A DNA stretch of 64,000 bases, from NCBI GenBank assembly GCA_019308905.1, contig JAFDHF010000005.1, positions 41,868-105,867 on the forward strand, read 5' to 3'. A program made the position numbers and the translations under genes. Origin of the DNA: Deltaproteobacteria bacterium (GTDB lineage Bacteria > Desulfobacterota > BSN033 > WVXP01). Of this stretch, positions 37,319 to 46,376 are shown piece after piece (the first letter of the stretch is position 1; each line of letters starts with the position of its first letter). The notes under the pieces were generated by a model that had not been told where the DNA came from, searched no databases, and saw only the letters and a list, made by a program, of their open reading frames with translations.

Positions 37319-38515
37319 TCACGGTCCTCCAGGAGCACCGGGTCGATCTCGCCGTCCATAGGTCCGGACGACATCCTGAATGGCGGAAACCACGTCCCTC
37401 ACGTCTTCCTCGGTCATGTCGGGGAACAGGGGCAGGGACATGATCCTCTCTGAGGCGTCTTCGGCAACCGGGAAGCTTCCCCGGCCGTATCCGAGGGTTC
37501 TCTTGTAGTAGTCGTGGAGGTGGACCGCCTTGAAATGGAAGCCGGTGCCGATGTTTCTTGCCTTCAGTTCCTCCATGAACCTGTCTCGATCGATGGTCAG
37601 CCTCTCGGTCCTCAACCTGACCACGTAGAGGTGCCACCCGTGCCGGTGGTCATACGAGGGCCTTCCGGGCAGATCGACCACCTCTACAGAGGCGAGCAGA
37701 CGATCATAGAGGGCTGCCAGCTCTCGTCGCCGCTGGTTGAAGGTATCGAGTTTGGCTAACTGGTGGATACCCAGAGATGCCTGGAGATCGGTCATGTTGT
37801 ACTTGTAGCCCGGCATCAATACGTCGTAGTGAGAAACACCACTGCGGCGATACCGTTGCCATGCCTCCCCGCCGAGACCGTGAAACTTCAGGATGCGGAC
37901 CTTCTCGGCCAGGTCGTCGTCGTCTGTGACAAACATCCCGCCTTCGGCTGTGGTGATGTTCTTTATGGGGTGGAAACTGAACACCCCTCCGTCTCCAATG
38001 GCACCTATATGGCGGCCCTTGTAACGGGTCCCAAGGCCGTGGGCCGCGTCCTCGAGGACCTTGACGTTGTGTTTCTCCGCCACTTCCAGGACTGCATCCA
38101 TATCGGCCGGGGCTCCGGCAAAATGGACGGGGAGAATCAGGGCCGTCCTGTCGGTGATCCGCTCCTCGAGCCTCCGGGTGTCCATCATGAGGGTCTCGGG
38201 TTCCACATCGACGAGAACCGGGAGGGCTCCGAGAAGGACTATCTGGTTGACAGTAGCGGCGAATGTCATGGGGGAGGTGATCACCTCATCCCCCGGACCG
38301 ATTCCCATGGCCATCAAACCGATGTGGAGCCCCCCTGTTGCAGAGGCAAGGGCCACGGCGTGTTTGCAGCCCACATAGGCCCTGAAGGCCTCCTCGAATC
38401 TCCGGGCCTTGAGGCCGGTCGTGATCCAGCCCGATTTGAGGGTATCGATCACCTCTTCTATTTCTTCAGGGCCGATTGAAGGTCTTGAGAAGGGTAGGAA
38501 TCCTCGGTCTCTCAT
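37319..38515 (-). CDS. arnB: UDP-4-keto-pentose aminotransferase ArnB
   Basis: PLP enzyme of the DegT/DnrJ/StrS family that makes UDP-L-Ara4N from the 4-keto sugar. The 398 residues carry ArnB-like FLPFSRPSIGPEEIEEV, SWITTG-type GWITTGLKARRFE, the EDAAHGLGT loop and the catalytic Lys in FSFHPIKNITTAEGG. ATG 38515 has GGAG 8 nt upstream; the ORF opens 17 codons earlier without family match. It is followed by arnC after 113 bp. Confidence 0.93.
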   Translation of the reverse strand: MRDRGFLPFSRPSIGPEEIEEVIDTLKSGWITTGLKARRFEEAFRAYVGCKHAVALASATGGLHIGLMAMGIGPGDEVITSPMTFAATVNQIVLLGALPVLVDVEPETLMMDTRRLEERITDRTALILPVHFAGAPADMDAVLEVAEKHNVKVLEDAAHGLGTRYKGRHIGAIGDGGVFSFHPIKNITTAEGGMFVTDDDDLAEKVRILKFHGLGGEAWQRYRRSGVSHYDVLMPGYKYNMTDLQASLGIHQLAKLDTFNQRRRELAALYDRLLASVEVVDLPGRPSYDHRHGWHLYVVRLRTERLTIDRDRFMEELKARNIGTGFHFKAVHLHDYYKRTLGYGRGSFPVAEDASERIMSLPLFPDMTEEDVRDVVSAIQDVVRTYGRRDRPGAPGGP

Positions 38516-38635
38516 CGTGGCTGCTCCGAAGGAGGGGCACGAAACCTCCCGGCAAAGAGAGAGCATGTCCCGCTCGGCAGACTTTCGTTCCGGGAAGCCT
38601 TGCCACCTCCAGCCGTGGGTATGTGTTTTGCCGGG

Positions 38636-39874
38636 CTACCCACTCGCCTCTTTTATCGATCTGGCCATATAAAGAATATCCTCCTCGCGCAGGTCGGGGT
38701 TGTTGGGAATCTCCATGATTCTTTCCGGTAAGGCCCGGGCCACGGGAAGATCCACCTGGTAGTGGCTGAAAGCCGGGAGGCTTGAGCAATCGGACATATC
38801 ATCAGGGGCCGTGTCCACACCTCTGCGGAGAAGCTTTCTGCGCAACGACTCCCTGTCAGGGACCTCGATCCTGTAATAGAGAAAGGTATGGGTTCTGCCC
38901 CGGGGGATTCGGGGGATCTTGATCCTGGGTCGTCCCTTCAACTCCCTGTTGTAGAGACGGGCGTTCTCGTTGAGCTTCGAATTGATCGATTCGATTCGTT
39001 TGAGTTGCCGGAGACCGACGGCTCCCTGGAGGTTGGTCAGCCGCGTCTGATACTTCCCGTGGACCTCCGATGGAGAAACGGTCTCCTGCCCGGGTTTCCT
39101 GTCGAAGGCCGACAGCCCTGCGGCGTCCAGGATCCGCATGATCGGATAGATGAAGAGGGGGAATATCCTGGGGCGGGTGCAGAAGTAGTTGACGGAAGTG
39201 ACCATGACCTCCTTCCAGAGGCTCTTGTGCCTGCTCCGGCCGGGAGGCCGGACCAGTTCGGCAAGGCGGCGGTAAAGGGCGGGATCGTTTGTAGTGATCA
39301 TGCCCCCTCCAAAACACGGCATGTTTTTCGCCATGGCGAAGGTAAAGACCCCCAGGTCACCGAAGGAGCCCACCTTCTTGCCCTTGTAAGTGGCTCCACA
39401 GGCATGGGCGCAGTCCTCGATGACTTTCAATCCCCTCCTGCCCGCTATATCCAGGATCGGGTCGAGATCGCATGGCTGACCGTACATGTGGGTGGCGAGA
39501 ATGGCCCTTGTCTTTTCGCCGATATTCTTCTCGATCAGGGAGACATCCAGGTTGTATGTGGCAGGGGACACGTCGATGAAAACCGGCTTGAGGCCGCACG
39601 CCCTGATCACCAGCGGGACTATGTGAAAGGTGTAAGCCGGCATGATGACCTCATCCCCCTCACGCAACTCCAGGGCTCTGATGGCCAGGTAGATGGCCGC
39701 CCTGCCCGAGGAGGACCCGATGGCATGGCGGGTGCCGATAAAATCCGCGAAGTCCTGCTCGAATCTTTCCACGTGAGGACCCCTCAGGACTTTTGCCTGA
39801 GCGAGTACCTTGGCTACGGCCCAGTAGCACCCCCACGAGAGGTTGACGCTGTGCCTTGGATAGGCTTTCCACAT
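38636..39874 (-). CDS. Second DegT/DnrJ/EryC1/StrS-family aminotransferase
   Basis: A 412-residue sugar aminotransferase-like protein, clearly distinct from ArnB. It has GSSSGRAAIYLAIRALEL, DEVIMPAYTFHIVPLVI, EDCAHACGATYKGKKVG, and the Lys-bearing FTFAMAKNMPCFGGGM. A central insert (about 220-265, NYFCTRPRIFPLFIYPIMRI) may touch the membrane, unusual for the family. It starts 10 bp after the radical SAM gene. A role in building another amino sugar or amino-lipid group on the same lipid carrier is plausible but unproven. Confidence 0.85.
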   Translation of the reverse strand: MWKAYPRHSVNLSWGCYWAVAKVLAQAKVLRGPHVERFEQDFADFIGTRHAIGSSSGRAAIYLAIRALELREGDEVIMPAYTFHIVPLVIRACGLKPVFIDVSPATYNLDVSLIEKNIGEKTRAILATHMYGQPCDLDPILDIAGRRGLKVIEDCAHACGATYKGKKVGSFGDLGVFTFAMAKNMPCFGGGMITTNDPALYRRLAELVRPPGRSRHKSLWKEVMVTSVNYFCTRPRIFPLFIYPIMRILDAAGLSAFDRKPGQETVSPSEVHGKYQTRLTNLQGAVGLRQLKRIESINSKLNENARLYNRELKGRPRIKIPRIPRGRTHTFLYYRIEVPDRESLRRKLLRRGVDTAPDDMSDCSSLPAFSHYQVDLPVARALPERIMEIPNNPDLREEDILYMARSIKEASG

Positions 39875-39884
39875 GGTCGAGCTC

Positions 39885-41312
39885 CTAGAGAATGCCGGTC
39901 ACCTTGGACAGCTGCCGGAAGACCTTCGGATTCTGGATGTAGAAGATCCCGTAGTGATAGATATGCTTGAGGACGAAGGAGGGTCTGAGAAAAAACCTCT
40001 TGTAAAAGAGGCTCCTCAACTCCCACAACTCCTCTTGGCTCAGGCGGCTCAGGTTGACCAGGGGAAGGTTGTAGTGATGCATCTTCGATATCTCGTCCCG
40101 GGGGAGGCGGTCCTTGTACTCGTCGTAGGCGGGTGATCCCGGGTAGAGGGTGAAGAAGTGGACCTGGATCAGGTCCGGGTCGAGAGCCAGGGTAAGGCGA
40201 ATCGTGGCCTCCACCTCTTGTCGTGTCTCCCCAGGGCTGCCGATGATGACCAGAGCGTTGGTGGCGATCCCCAGCCGTCTGGCCTCGGCAAAGACCGCCT
40301 TGCACGTCTCCTCCCAGTTCTTTCCCCGGGGGTTCTTGCGAAAGAGTTTGAGAACCCGCTCGGAACCCGTCTCCACACCGAGCCTGAGAAGTATGCACCC
40401 CGCTTCTTTCATCTCCTTCATGAGGGGCGGATCGAGCTCGTCGATCCTCGCATGGCTGATCCAGTTTATCTTGAGCTTCCGCTTTCTTATCTCGCGGCAG
40501 AGGGAAAGGACATGCTCTCTTCTTGCCGTCAGGTCGTCGTCTTCAAAGGAGATGACATTGATGCCGAGGCTCATGAGATGCTCGATCTCGTCGGCCACGT
40601 TCTCGGCACTCCTGGTTCTGACCTTTGCCCCGTAAGTCTTCCTCATTATGGGCGAACAGAAATAACAGCCGTAGGGACAGCCCCGGCTGCTGAGAACGAA
40701 CCCCCACCGAGCCTTCTTCTTCATCCTCAGGGGATACGAACTGAAGCAGTAGCTGTCGATTTCGCTTCTATCGTAAGTGGGAAAGGGGAGGCCGTCTGCA
40801 TCGTTCACGGAGAAGGGCTTGAGACCGTTTGAAGAGGATCGATAGAGGGCCCTCACCTTCTCCGGCCCCCGTGAATTGAGTCTGTTTACAAGGGAGAGCA
40901 CCTCGACCTCGGATTCTCCGGGCAGGGCCACATCGAAAGGGGAGGTGGCGGACAGGAAGCTCTCAAGATTCAATCCGACCTCCTGGCCGACGGCCACGAG
41001 GAAGCAGCCGTCCTCTTTCTTGATCTCTGTGCCGAATTCAAAAGCCGCCTGGCTGTCCACGGGGTTTGCCATGAGGATCGAAACGTCGGGGGACCAGGCC
41101 TTCACCTTTCCGACAAGATCTTCTCCCGCCTCGGAGGGAAGCCAAGAGTCGATCAACTTGACCTCGTAGCCGCCGTCCCTCCTGAGCAATGCCTCCATGT
41201 ACTTCAGGGGCAGGGGTGGATAGACGTGGTGGGGGTGTTTCACCTTTCCGATGAGGGGGGAGTGCATTCTCATGAGGAGGATTCTTTGGTACTTCTTCCG
41301 TGTCTGAGCCAT
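39885..41312 (-). CDS. B12-binding-domain radical SAM protein, substrate unknown
   Basis: A 475-residue class B-type radical SAM enzyme. The N-terminal cobalamin-binding-like Rossmann domain (about 10-150) has LPLKYMEALL, VKLIDSW and PDVSILMANPVDS. The TIM-barrel core carries the [4Fe-4S] motif RGCPYGCYFCSP (CxxxCxxC, about residue 215) and GVETGSERVLKLFRK. The C-terminus is helical and basic. ATG 41312 with a GAGG upstream is preferred over 41384. Relatives methylate or rearrange lipids, hopanoids and antibiotics. Its place between a flippase and sugar enzymes suggests a glycolipid or lipid-carrier modification. Confidence 0.88.
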   Translation of the reverse strand: MAQTRKKYQRILLMRMHSPLIGKVKHPHHVYPPLPLKYMEALLRRDGGYEVKLIDSWLPSEAGEDLVGKVKAWSPDVSILMANPVDSQAAFEFGTEIKKEDGCFLVAVGQEVGLNLESFLSATSPFDVALPGESEVEVLSLVNRLNSRGPEKVRALYRSSSNGLKPFSVNDADGLPFPTYDRSEIDSYCFSSYPLRMKKKARWGFVLSSRGCPYGCYFCSPIMRKTYGAKVRTRSAENVADEIEHLMSLGINVISFEDDDLTARREHVLSLCREIRKRKLKINWISHARIDELDPPLMKEMKEAGCILLRLGVETGSERVLKLFRKNPRGKNWEETCKAVFAEARRLGIATNALVIIGSPGETRQEVEATIRLTLALDPDLIQVHFFTLYPGSPAYDEYKDRLPRDEISKMHHYNLPLVNLSRLSQEELWELRSLFYKRFFLRPSFVLKHIYHYGIFYIQNPKVFRQLSKVTGIL

Positions 41313-41326
41313 AGATACGGACCTCT

Positions 41327-42355
41327 CTACGAAGGTGCCAGGCTTTTTGTGGAGGAGGAGACGCCTTCCTCCTCGAAATGCCATATCTTGAGATTGACGG
41401 CCCTGCTGAAAAGAGCGAGAACCATGCCCAACACGATCTGGCTCCAGTGGGCGATCAGTCTGTCCCAGATAATGAGAGGATAGGCAGCAGAGGATGCGAC
41501 TCCCACCAGAGCCAGGAGTTCGAGCATACCAAACTCGACGGCTCCGAGCCCAGAGGGCGTAAAGGGGATAGCCGTCAAGAAGACCGTGCAGAAAGTAACG
41601 AATAGCACAGAGACGACATCGATTTCAACCGCCATGGACTTGCAGACAAAAAAGAACCGCCCGGCTTCCAGGAGCCAGATCAGGCATGTGGTGACAAGCA
41701 GAGAGGGCACGATCTTTCCGTTCAGCTTGAGACCTCGGCGAAAAGAGTCGATCAGGCCCTTGAGCCTTTCCGATCTGAAGCGCAGAGGCAGCCACCGATG
41801 GTAGTGGAAGAAGAGCCCCATCAGGGCCAGGAGGGCCAGGAGAGAGGGAACGGCCACCTTGATGGCCAGGAGGAGTTCAGGAGGAATCCGGCTCCCAAAG
41901 AGAAAGACCGCTGCCGTTACCGCGAAAGCCATGACCACGGAGAAGTCGAAGATCCGCCAGAGGAATATTGAACCCAGAGAGAAGGAGCGGCTCAGGGAGA
42001 AGTTGAGTTTCATGAGGTGAGCCCCGTACAGATCCCCGAGTTTGGCCGGCAGTACGCAATCGATGCTCTGAAAAAGGAAGATGATCTTCGCCAGATCGAG
42101 GGTAGTCCCCGAAAACCCGCCTTGCCGGATCATCGTGCGCCACCTGTAGCCCCGGAAAAGATAAGCCGTGTAATGAGAGAGAAAAGCAAGGACCAGAAAC
42201 AGGGGGTTCACATTTGTCAGATGGTGGACCATATCGCTGAAAGTCGTACGGGAGAGAAAGAGATAGACCAGGAAGAGAGAGAAGAGGAGAGAGAGAACGG
42301 TCCTTTTTCTCAAGAGTTCTCTTTTCAGGGAAAACTTCCTGTTGTTCTGTTGCAA
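41327..42355 (-). CDS. Flippase-like membrane protein (YbhN/LPG synthase transmembrane family)
   Basis: A 342-residue polytopic protein of the UPF0104 type, with about eight helices. It has the family pattern FRGYRWRTMIRQ, a Gly/Leu-rich DCVLPAKLGDLYGAHLMK loop and IPFTPSGLGAVEFGMLELLALVG. There is no soluble LPG-synthase domain. It is in the operon with the ArnT-like enzyme, 18 bp away, while arnE and arnF are absent, so it may flip the undecaprenyl-linked sugar. That role is inference. Confidence 0.85.
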   Translation of the reverse strand: MQQNNRKFSLKRELLRKRTVLSLLFSLFLVYLFLSRTTFSDMVHHLTNVNPLFLVLAFLSHYTAYLFRGYRWRTMIRQGGFSGTTLDLAKIIFLFQSIDCVLPAKLGDLYGAHLMKLNFSLSRSFSLGSIFLWRIFDFSVVMAFAVTAAVFLFGSRIPPELLLAIKVAVPSLLALLALMGLFFHYHRWLPLRFRSERLKGLIDSFRRGLKLNGKIVPSLLVTTCLIWLLEAGRFFFVCKSMAVEIDVVSVLFVTFCTVFLTAIPFTPSGLGAVEFGMLELLALVGVASSAAYPLIIWDRLIAHWSQIVLGMVLALFSRAVNLKIWHFEEEGVSSSTKSLAPS

Positions 42356-42373
42356 GGGACGGCCCCCGGAGGA

Positions 42374-44050
42374 TCAGGTCGGTTTCCTGTTCGATATTAT
42401 CAGCTTGTCGCCTTCCTGGTCGATAACATAAGGCATCTGCCCGAGTTTCTCAAGCTCATCGAGAGACTCCTTCTCGATGATACAGAAGACTCTCTTGGGT
42501 GAAGCCAAATAATCCATCAACTGTTGGGGAGTGTCAAGGACAAGGGCCTTTCGATCGGTATAGAACAGGGCCGAGTCCTTGAGTTTTTCGAAGAATACCA
42601 GTTTTTCGCCCGGCGGGACGAGCCGATCCAACTCTTGGGCCAGTCCCCTGGTGGACCGATAGGGGTTGACCGATGGGAGTATCGCCACCACGATGAAGAG
42701 GAAGGCAAGGGCCATGAGTCCTGCCGAGGTTCCGAAGAAGGCCCTGTAGCTTCTTGTGAACAGAAGAAACAGCGCCGCCCCGGCCCCTCCCAACAGCAAG
42801 AGAAGCAGAGCGTTGAGACGATCCAGGTCAACCCCGAAACCGGATTGCAACTCCCCAAAGGGGTGAATCTGAAAGTAGAATACGGCCCCGAGGAGGATCC
42901 CTACAAGGGGGAGGAAGGAGAGGAGGACTCCCCTGTGGAGTGCCGGTGTGGGGGTCTCGAGCAACTCCTGCCAGAGCATTCCCACAAGCAGGGAGGCGGC
43001 TGGAAACAGGGGCAGGATGTAAGTGGAGAGCTTGGAACTGGCAGTGGAGAAAAAGACAAAAACCACGGCAAACCAGAGGGTGACGAAAAGGGTTCCCTCG
43101 GGCATGTTTCTGAGGCCTTTCCGAAAAGAACGGACCAGCGCCAGGGGCAGGGCCCAGGACCACGGGAGAAACCCTCCCAAAAGAACCGGGAAGTAGTAGT
43201 AGAAGGGCTGGCTGTGGTGGGCCTCTGGCGAGAGAAAGCGCATCAGGTTCTGCTCGATGAAGAAGTAGTAGCCGTAGTCGCTGTTTTTCAGGCTGATCAG
43301 GACGTACCACGGGGCGGCGACGGCGAGAAATACGAGGACGCCCCAACCCATCTTCATCTCTCTGATAAAGGCCAGTCTCCTCTTGATGATCAGGAAGAGG
43401 CCGATGACGAGGGCTGGCAGCAGAAGGCCGAGGGGCCCCTTGGCCAAGACGGCGAAGCCGCACGAGACATAGAAGAGGAGGAGTAGGGCCGTCCTTTGCT
43501 TCTCGCTTGCAAAGGCCCGATAGAAAGAGACAAGGGCCAGTGTGACAAAGAAGGCCAAGGAGATGTCGTGGATCACATTTCTGGAGAGTATGATGAACTC
43601 GATGTTCGTGGCCAGAGCCACACCGCTCAGCAGTCCCAGGGTCGGGCCGCCGATTCTTCTCCCCAGGAGATAGGTGACCATAACGGATCCCAAACCGAGA
43701 AGGGCCGCAGGCAGGCGGGCTGCAAAGGCGGTGAAGCCGAAGACCAGAAAGGAGACAGCTGCAAGCCAATTGTACAGTATGGGCTTGTCGTAGAAGTTCT
43801 CCCCGTTGAGCTTCGGGGTGATCCAGTCTCCGGTCAGGACCATATCCTTGGATGTGGCGGCATGCATCCCCTCGTCTATATCCCACAGGGGCCGGCTTCC
43901 GAGGTTGAAGAAGAAGAGGGTGAGGCAGAGAAAGGTCAGAATCACGAGATGAGGAATCTCGGTCCGCCAGACTCTTTCCCGTCCCAAGGGAGGGAGAGGT
44001 GCCCTCTGCTCGGTATCTTCGGTCGGAATCGTTGTGAGGGTTTCGTGCAT
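42374..44050 (-). CDS. ArnT-like lipid-linked sugar transferase (GT83/PMT family), first copy
   Basis: A 558-residue GT-C glycosyltransferase with about 12 helices. The first periplasmic loop carries WDIDEGMHAATSKDMVLTGDW with the catalytic acidic pair, then LNGENFYDKPILYNWLAA, the motif that in ArnT reads FEKPPLQYW. The C-terminal part is a small periplasmic domain. ArnT proteins move Ara4N from undecaprenyl phosphate to lipid A. The D-K-P-I variant of E-K-P-P suggests a somewhat different donor from the copy at 52050. Confidence 0.88.
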   Translation of the reverse strand: MHETLTTIPTEDTEQRAPLPPLGRERVWRTEIPHLVILTFLCLTLFFFNLGSRPLWDIDEGMHAATSKDMVLTGDWITPKLNGENFYDKPILYNWLAAVSFLVFGFTAFAARLPAALLGLGSVMVTYLLGRRIGGPTLGLLSGVALATNIEFIILSRNVIHDISLAFFVTLALVSFYRAFASEKQRTALLLLFYVSCGFAVLAKGPLGLLLPALVIGLFLIIKRRLAFIREMKMGWGVLVFLAVAAPWYVLISLKNSDYGYYFFIEQNLMRFLSPEAHHSQPFYYYFPVLLGGFLPWSWALPLALVRSFRKGLRNMPEGTLFVTLWFAVVFVFFSTASSKLSTYILPLFPAASLLVGMLWQELLETPTPALHRGVLLSFLPLVGILLGAVFYFQIHPFGELQSGFGVDLDRLNALLLLLLGGAGAALFLLFTRSYRAFFGTSAGLMALAFLFIVVAILPSVNPYRSTRGLAQELDRLVPPGEKLVFFEKLKDSALFYTDRKALVLDTPQQLMDYLASPKRVFCIIEKESLDELEKLGQMPYVIDQEGDKLIISNRKPT

Positions 44051-44062
44051 AGTGCCTCCGGT

Positions 44063-44794
44063 CTACTGGGGCTGTGAGTTTTGGAGTCTACCGAGGAGAT
44101 GAAGCCACCTCAGCTTGAGAACCATGAAGAAGCCCTGGAGGAGCCTCGAGAGATTCAGGTTTGACTTGCCCGCCTGCCTTTCCGAAAAAACGATGGGCAT
44201 CTCGGCGATGGAAAAACCGTGTAGATAGGCCTTGTAGAGCAACTCCTGGACGATAGAGGGGCCGGTGGAACGGACCGAATCGAGGTTTATGGCTTCCAGT
44301 ACCTCTCTTCGGAAGCACCGATACCCCGAGTTGCAGTCCCTGATGGGCAGGCCGAGCACAGACCTGGCGTAAAGAGACGAGAGGTAGGTGATGGCTTTCC
44401 GGAGACGTGACCTTCGCAGGTCTCGGCCTTGAGGAACAGACCTCGACCCGATGACTAGGTCGAAGTCTCGGATCCTTTCGAGAAAGGCCGGAATGTATTT
44501 CGGGTCATGGGAGAAGTCTCCGTCCATCTCGATCACCACGTCGGCCTGTTGCTTGAGGGCGAATCGAAAGGCATCCACACCCGCGGCCCCTCTCCCCTTG
44601 TTTTCCCTCCGCCTCAGGAGAAAAACCCGGGGATCACTCTTTGAGATCTTCTCCACGATCTTCCAGGTTCCGTCAGGGGAGTCGTCGTCGGCCACAACGA
44701 TTCCCATCCTCTGGTTCCGGCCGCGGATCTCTCTGATCAGCCTTTCAATGTTGCTGCTTTCGTTGAATGTCGGGATCGTCACAAAGGCTCTCAT
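44063..44794 (-). CDS. Polyprenyl-phosphate sugar synthase (Dpm1-like GT2)
   Basis: A 243-residue GT2 of the dolichol/polyprenol-phosphate mannose synthase group, which makes a polyprenyl-phosphate hexose for GT-C enzymes. It begins AFVTIPTFNESSNIERLI, with DDDSPDGTW, then EMDGDFSHDPKYIPAFL and the C-terminal FSERQAGKSNLNL. There is no membrane domain, as in soluble Dpm1. The start overlaps the GT9 gene by 50 nt. The downstream ArnT-like enzymes are candidate users of its product. Confidence 0.9.
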   Translation of the reverse strand: MRAFVTIPTFNESSNIERLIREIRGRNQRMGIVVADDDSPDGTWKIVEKISKSDPRVFLLRRRENKGRGAAGVDAFRFALKQQADVVIEMDGDFSHDPKYIPAFLERIRDFDLVIGSRSVPQGRDLRRSRLRKAITYLSSLYARSVLGLPIRDCNSGYRCFRREVLEAINLDSVRSTGPSIVQELLYKAYLHGFSIAEMPIVFSERQAGKSNLNLSRLLQGFFMVLKLRWLHLLGRLQNSQPQ

Positions 44795-45956
44795 GAGATT
44801 CGGTTTCCAGAAAACCCAGCTGCTCTTGCACGGCTCGGTAGACCCTGTCTACGGGGATGCTCTCCATGCAGTTCGGGGACTTGTCACATTCCTGCCGGTA
44901 GCAGCAGAGGCAATCCATGGGAGCGGATATCTTCGTCCCCAGCCCGTAGAGATCGACCTCGGCTTCTGAGGTGGGGCCGAAAAGGGCTACCACTCTTCTC
45001 CGCAGGGCAAGGCCCACATGAAGGGCCAGACTGTCACCGGTGACCACCACATCGCACAGATTTACCAAGCCCGCGAACCTCATGGGAGGGTTGAAACAGC
45101 CCCCGTCAACCGCTTCTCCACCGAGTCGTGACAGGATCTGTCTGTTGATTTCTGCCTCTGCGGGGCCTCCCAGGATAAGAACCTGGGTACCCGGGTCGCG
45201 CAAGAGCCTCCTTGCCAGCTCGGCAAACCCGTCAATCGTCCAGCGCTTCAGAGGCCAGCGGCCTCCGCCTCCTGTATTGATACCCACGACCGGCCTGTCT
45301 GTCTCGATCCCCGTGGTCGAGCGAAACTCCTCCGCAAACCGGATTTCGTCGTCCGTCAGGCGGAGAATCGGGGGGATCCTCTCGTAAGGCAAGCCGGAGA
45401 GCCGGCAGAGGAGTTCTTCGTACGTCTTCTCGTTGCTCCGCTTCAAATCGTCCATCAGCCCCATGTGAAAGATCTCTTCTGCCTCTGGGTTGAAGGGGAA
45501 GACCGATCCTTTCGGCGACAGGCCGAATCCTTTCTTCTCCTTAGCCCTTACGACGGAGGCCAGGGCCGCACTCTCCCTGGCCGCCTCCGGGTTGATCACC
45601 AGGTCGAACGCCTCGACCTGGATCCTTGCCAGGCTGCCCGTTCCCAGGCCCATCAGACTGTCCACCATGGGATTGTCCTTGAGAAGATCAAGAGACTCAT
45701 CTTCAGTCACCCATGTGATGTGAGGCCCCCTGTACTTTCTGTCCAGGGCCGGGAGAATCGAGGTTGTCCTGAGAACGTCTCCCATGGCCCCCAGCTTGAT
45801 TACCAGGATTCGCATCTTGACGGGGCTGTAATGGTCACAGTCCCCGCACGTAACGCCTTCGGCCTTATGAAAAGTGCAGGGCCTGTCCCCGATGAAATAC
45901 CGGCAGTCGGGCTTGACGGTTCTTCTTTCCGGACCTCTGGGGGCGTTGCGATTCAT
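44745..45956 (-). CDS. Glycosyltransferase family 9 (heptosyltransferase-like)
   Basis: Probable LPS-core glycosyltransferase of 403 residues with the GT-B fold. Before it lies a short Cys-rich segment (DCRYFIGDRPCTFHK...CGDC, about 15-40) often seen in deltaproteobacterial GT9 proteins. The GT9 core reads ILVIKLGAMGDVLRTTSILPAL, GINTGGGGRWPLKRW, and GDSLALHVGLALRRRVVALFGPT. ATG 45956 is chosen so that the Cys segment is near the N-terminus; 45995 is an alternative and neither has a strong ribosome site. First gene of the long arn operon. Confidence 0.88.
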   Translation of the reverse strand: MNRNAPRGPERRTVKPDCRYFIGDRPCTFHKAEGVTCGDCDHYSPVKMRILVIKLGAMGDVLRTTSILPALDRKYRGPHITWVTEDESLDLLKDNPMVDSLMGLGTGSLARIQVEAFDLVINPEAARESAALASVVRAKEKKGFGLSPKGSVFPFNPEAEEIFHMGLMDDLKRSNEKTYEELLCRLSGLPYERIPPILRLTDDEIRFAEEFRSTTGIETDRPVVGINTGGGGRWPLKRWTIDGFAELARRLLRDPGTQVLILGGPAEAEINRQILSRLGGEAVDGGCFNPPMRFAGLVNLCDVVVTGDSLALHVGLALRRRVVALFGPTSEAEVDLYGLGTKISAPMDCLCCYRQECDKSPNCMESIPVDRVYRAVQEQLGFLETESHESLCDDPDIQRKQQH

Positions 45957-45995
45957 GGTCGAGATCAGCCACTCCGACGGCAACGGAACAGACAT

Positions 45996-46332
45996 TCACG
46001 TCTGATCCTGAGCCCTGGTGGAAAAGCAATATGGATGCCACAGGCCGAACCAATACAGGTCGAACCCGGCCGGTTGTGCAACTTTTCTTGAATACCAACT
46101 TTTCCGGGTCCAGTCAATGATACCCGAGCCCCTGATCCACGATCTGGAATATATCAGCCCAACTCAGACTATTCGGCTGTTGTGTCATTCCTTTGCCGGG
46201 CCGAGCGATCGAAATAAAGGCGAGATTCTTCGTCGCCGTGCTCCTCAGAATGTGAAGCTGATTAGACAATGTTCGCTCCACGGTGATTGTCCAGTGACGG
46301 CCAAACCTCCAATGATCATAGCCCATGGATGT
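45996..46332 (-). other. Long untranslated leader of the GT9/arn operon
   Basis: About 340 bp between the box promoter at 46333-46376 and the GT9 start. No convincing gene was found; the short open frame at 46114-46326 lacks a ribosome site. GGCGA...TCGCC (near 46220-46238) could form a small stem. Confidence 0.4.
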
Positions 46333-46376
46333 ATCATAGGCCCCCCGAGATTGATCCGTCGTGAAGGGAAGCTGAA
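46333..46376 (-). promoter_or_regulatory. PmrA-like triple-box promoter C (GT9/arn operon)
   Basis: On the minus strand TTCAGC (46376-46371), N5, TTCACG (46365-46360), N5, TCAATC (46354-46349), then exactly 10 nt to TATGAT (46338-46333). Spacing equals that of sites A and B. The -10 overlaps the stop of the upstream PAP2-LssY gene. The shared flank ATGAAGAAATCTTCA precedes the first box. Confidence 0.65.

Noticed and set aside
46114..46326. 70-codon frame in the GT9 leader as a gene
   Set aside because: No ribosome site, no family, and the text does not resemble a folded protein.
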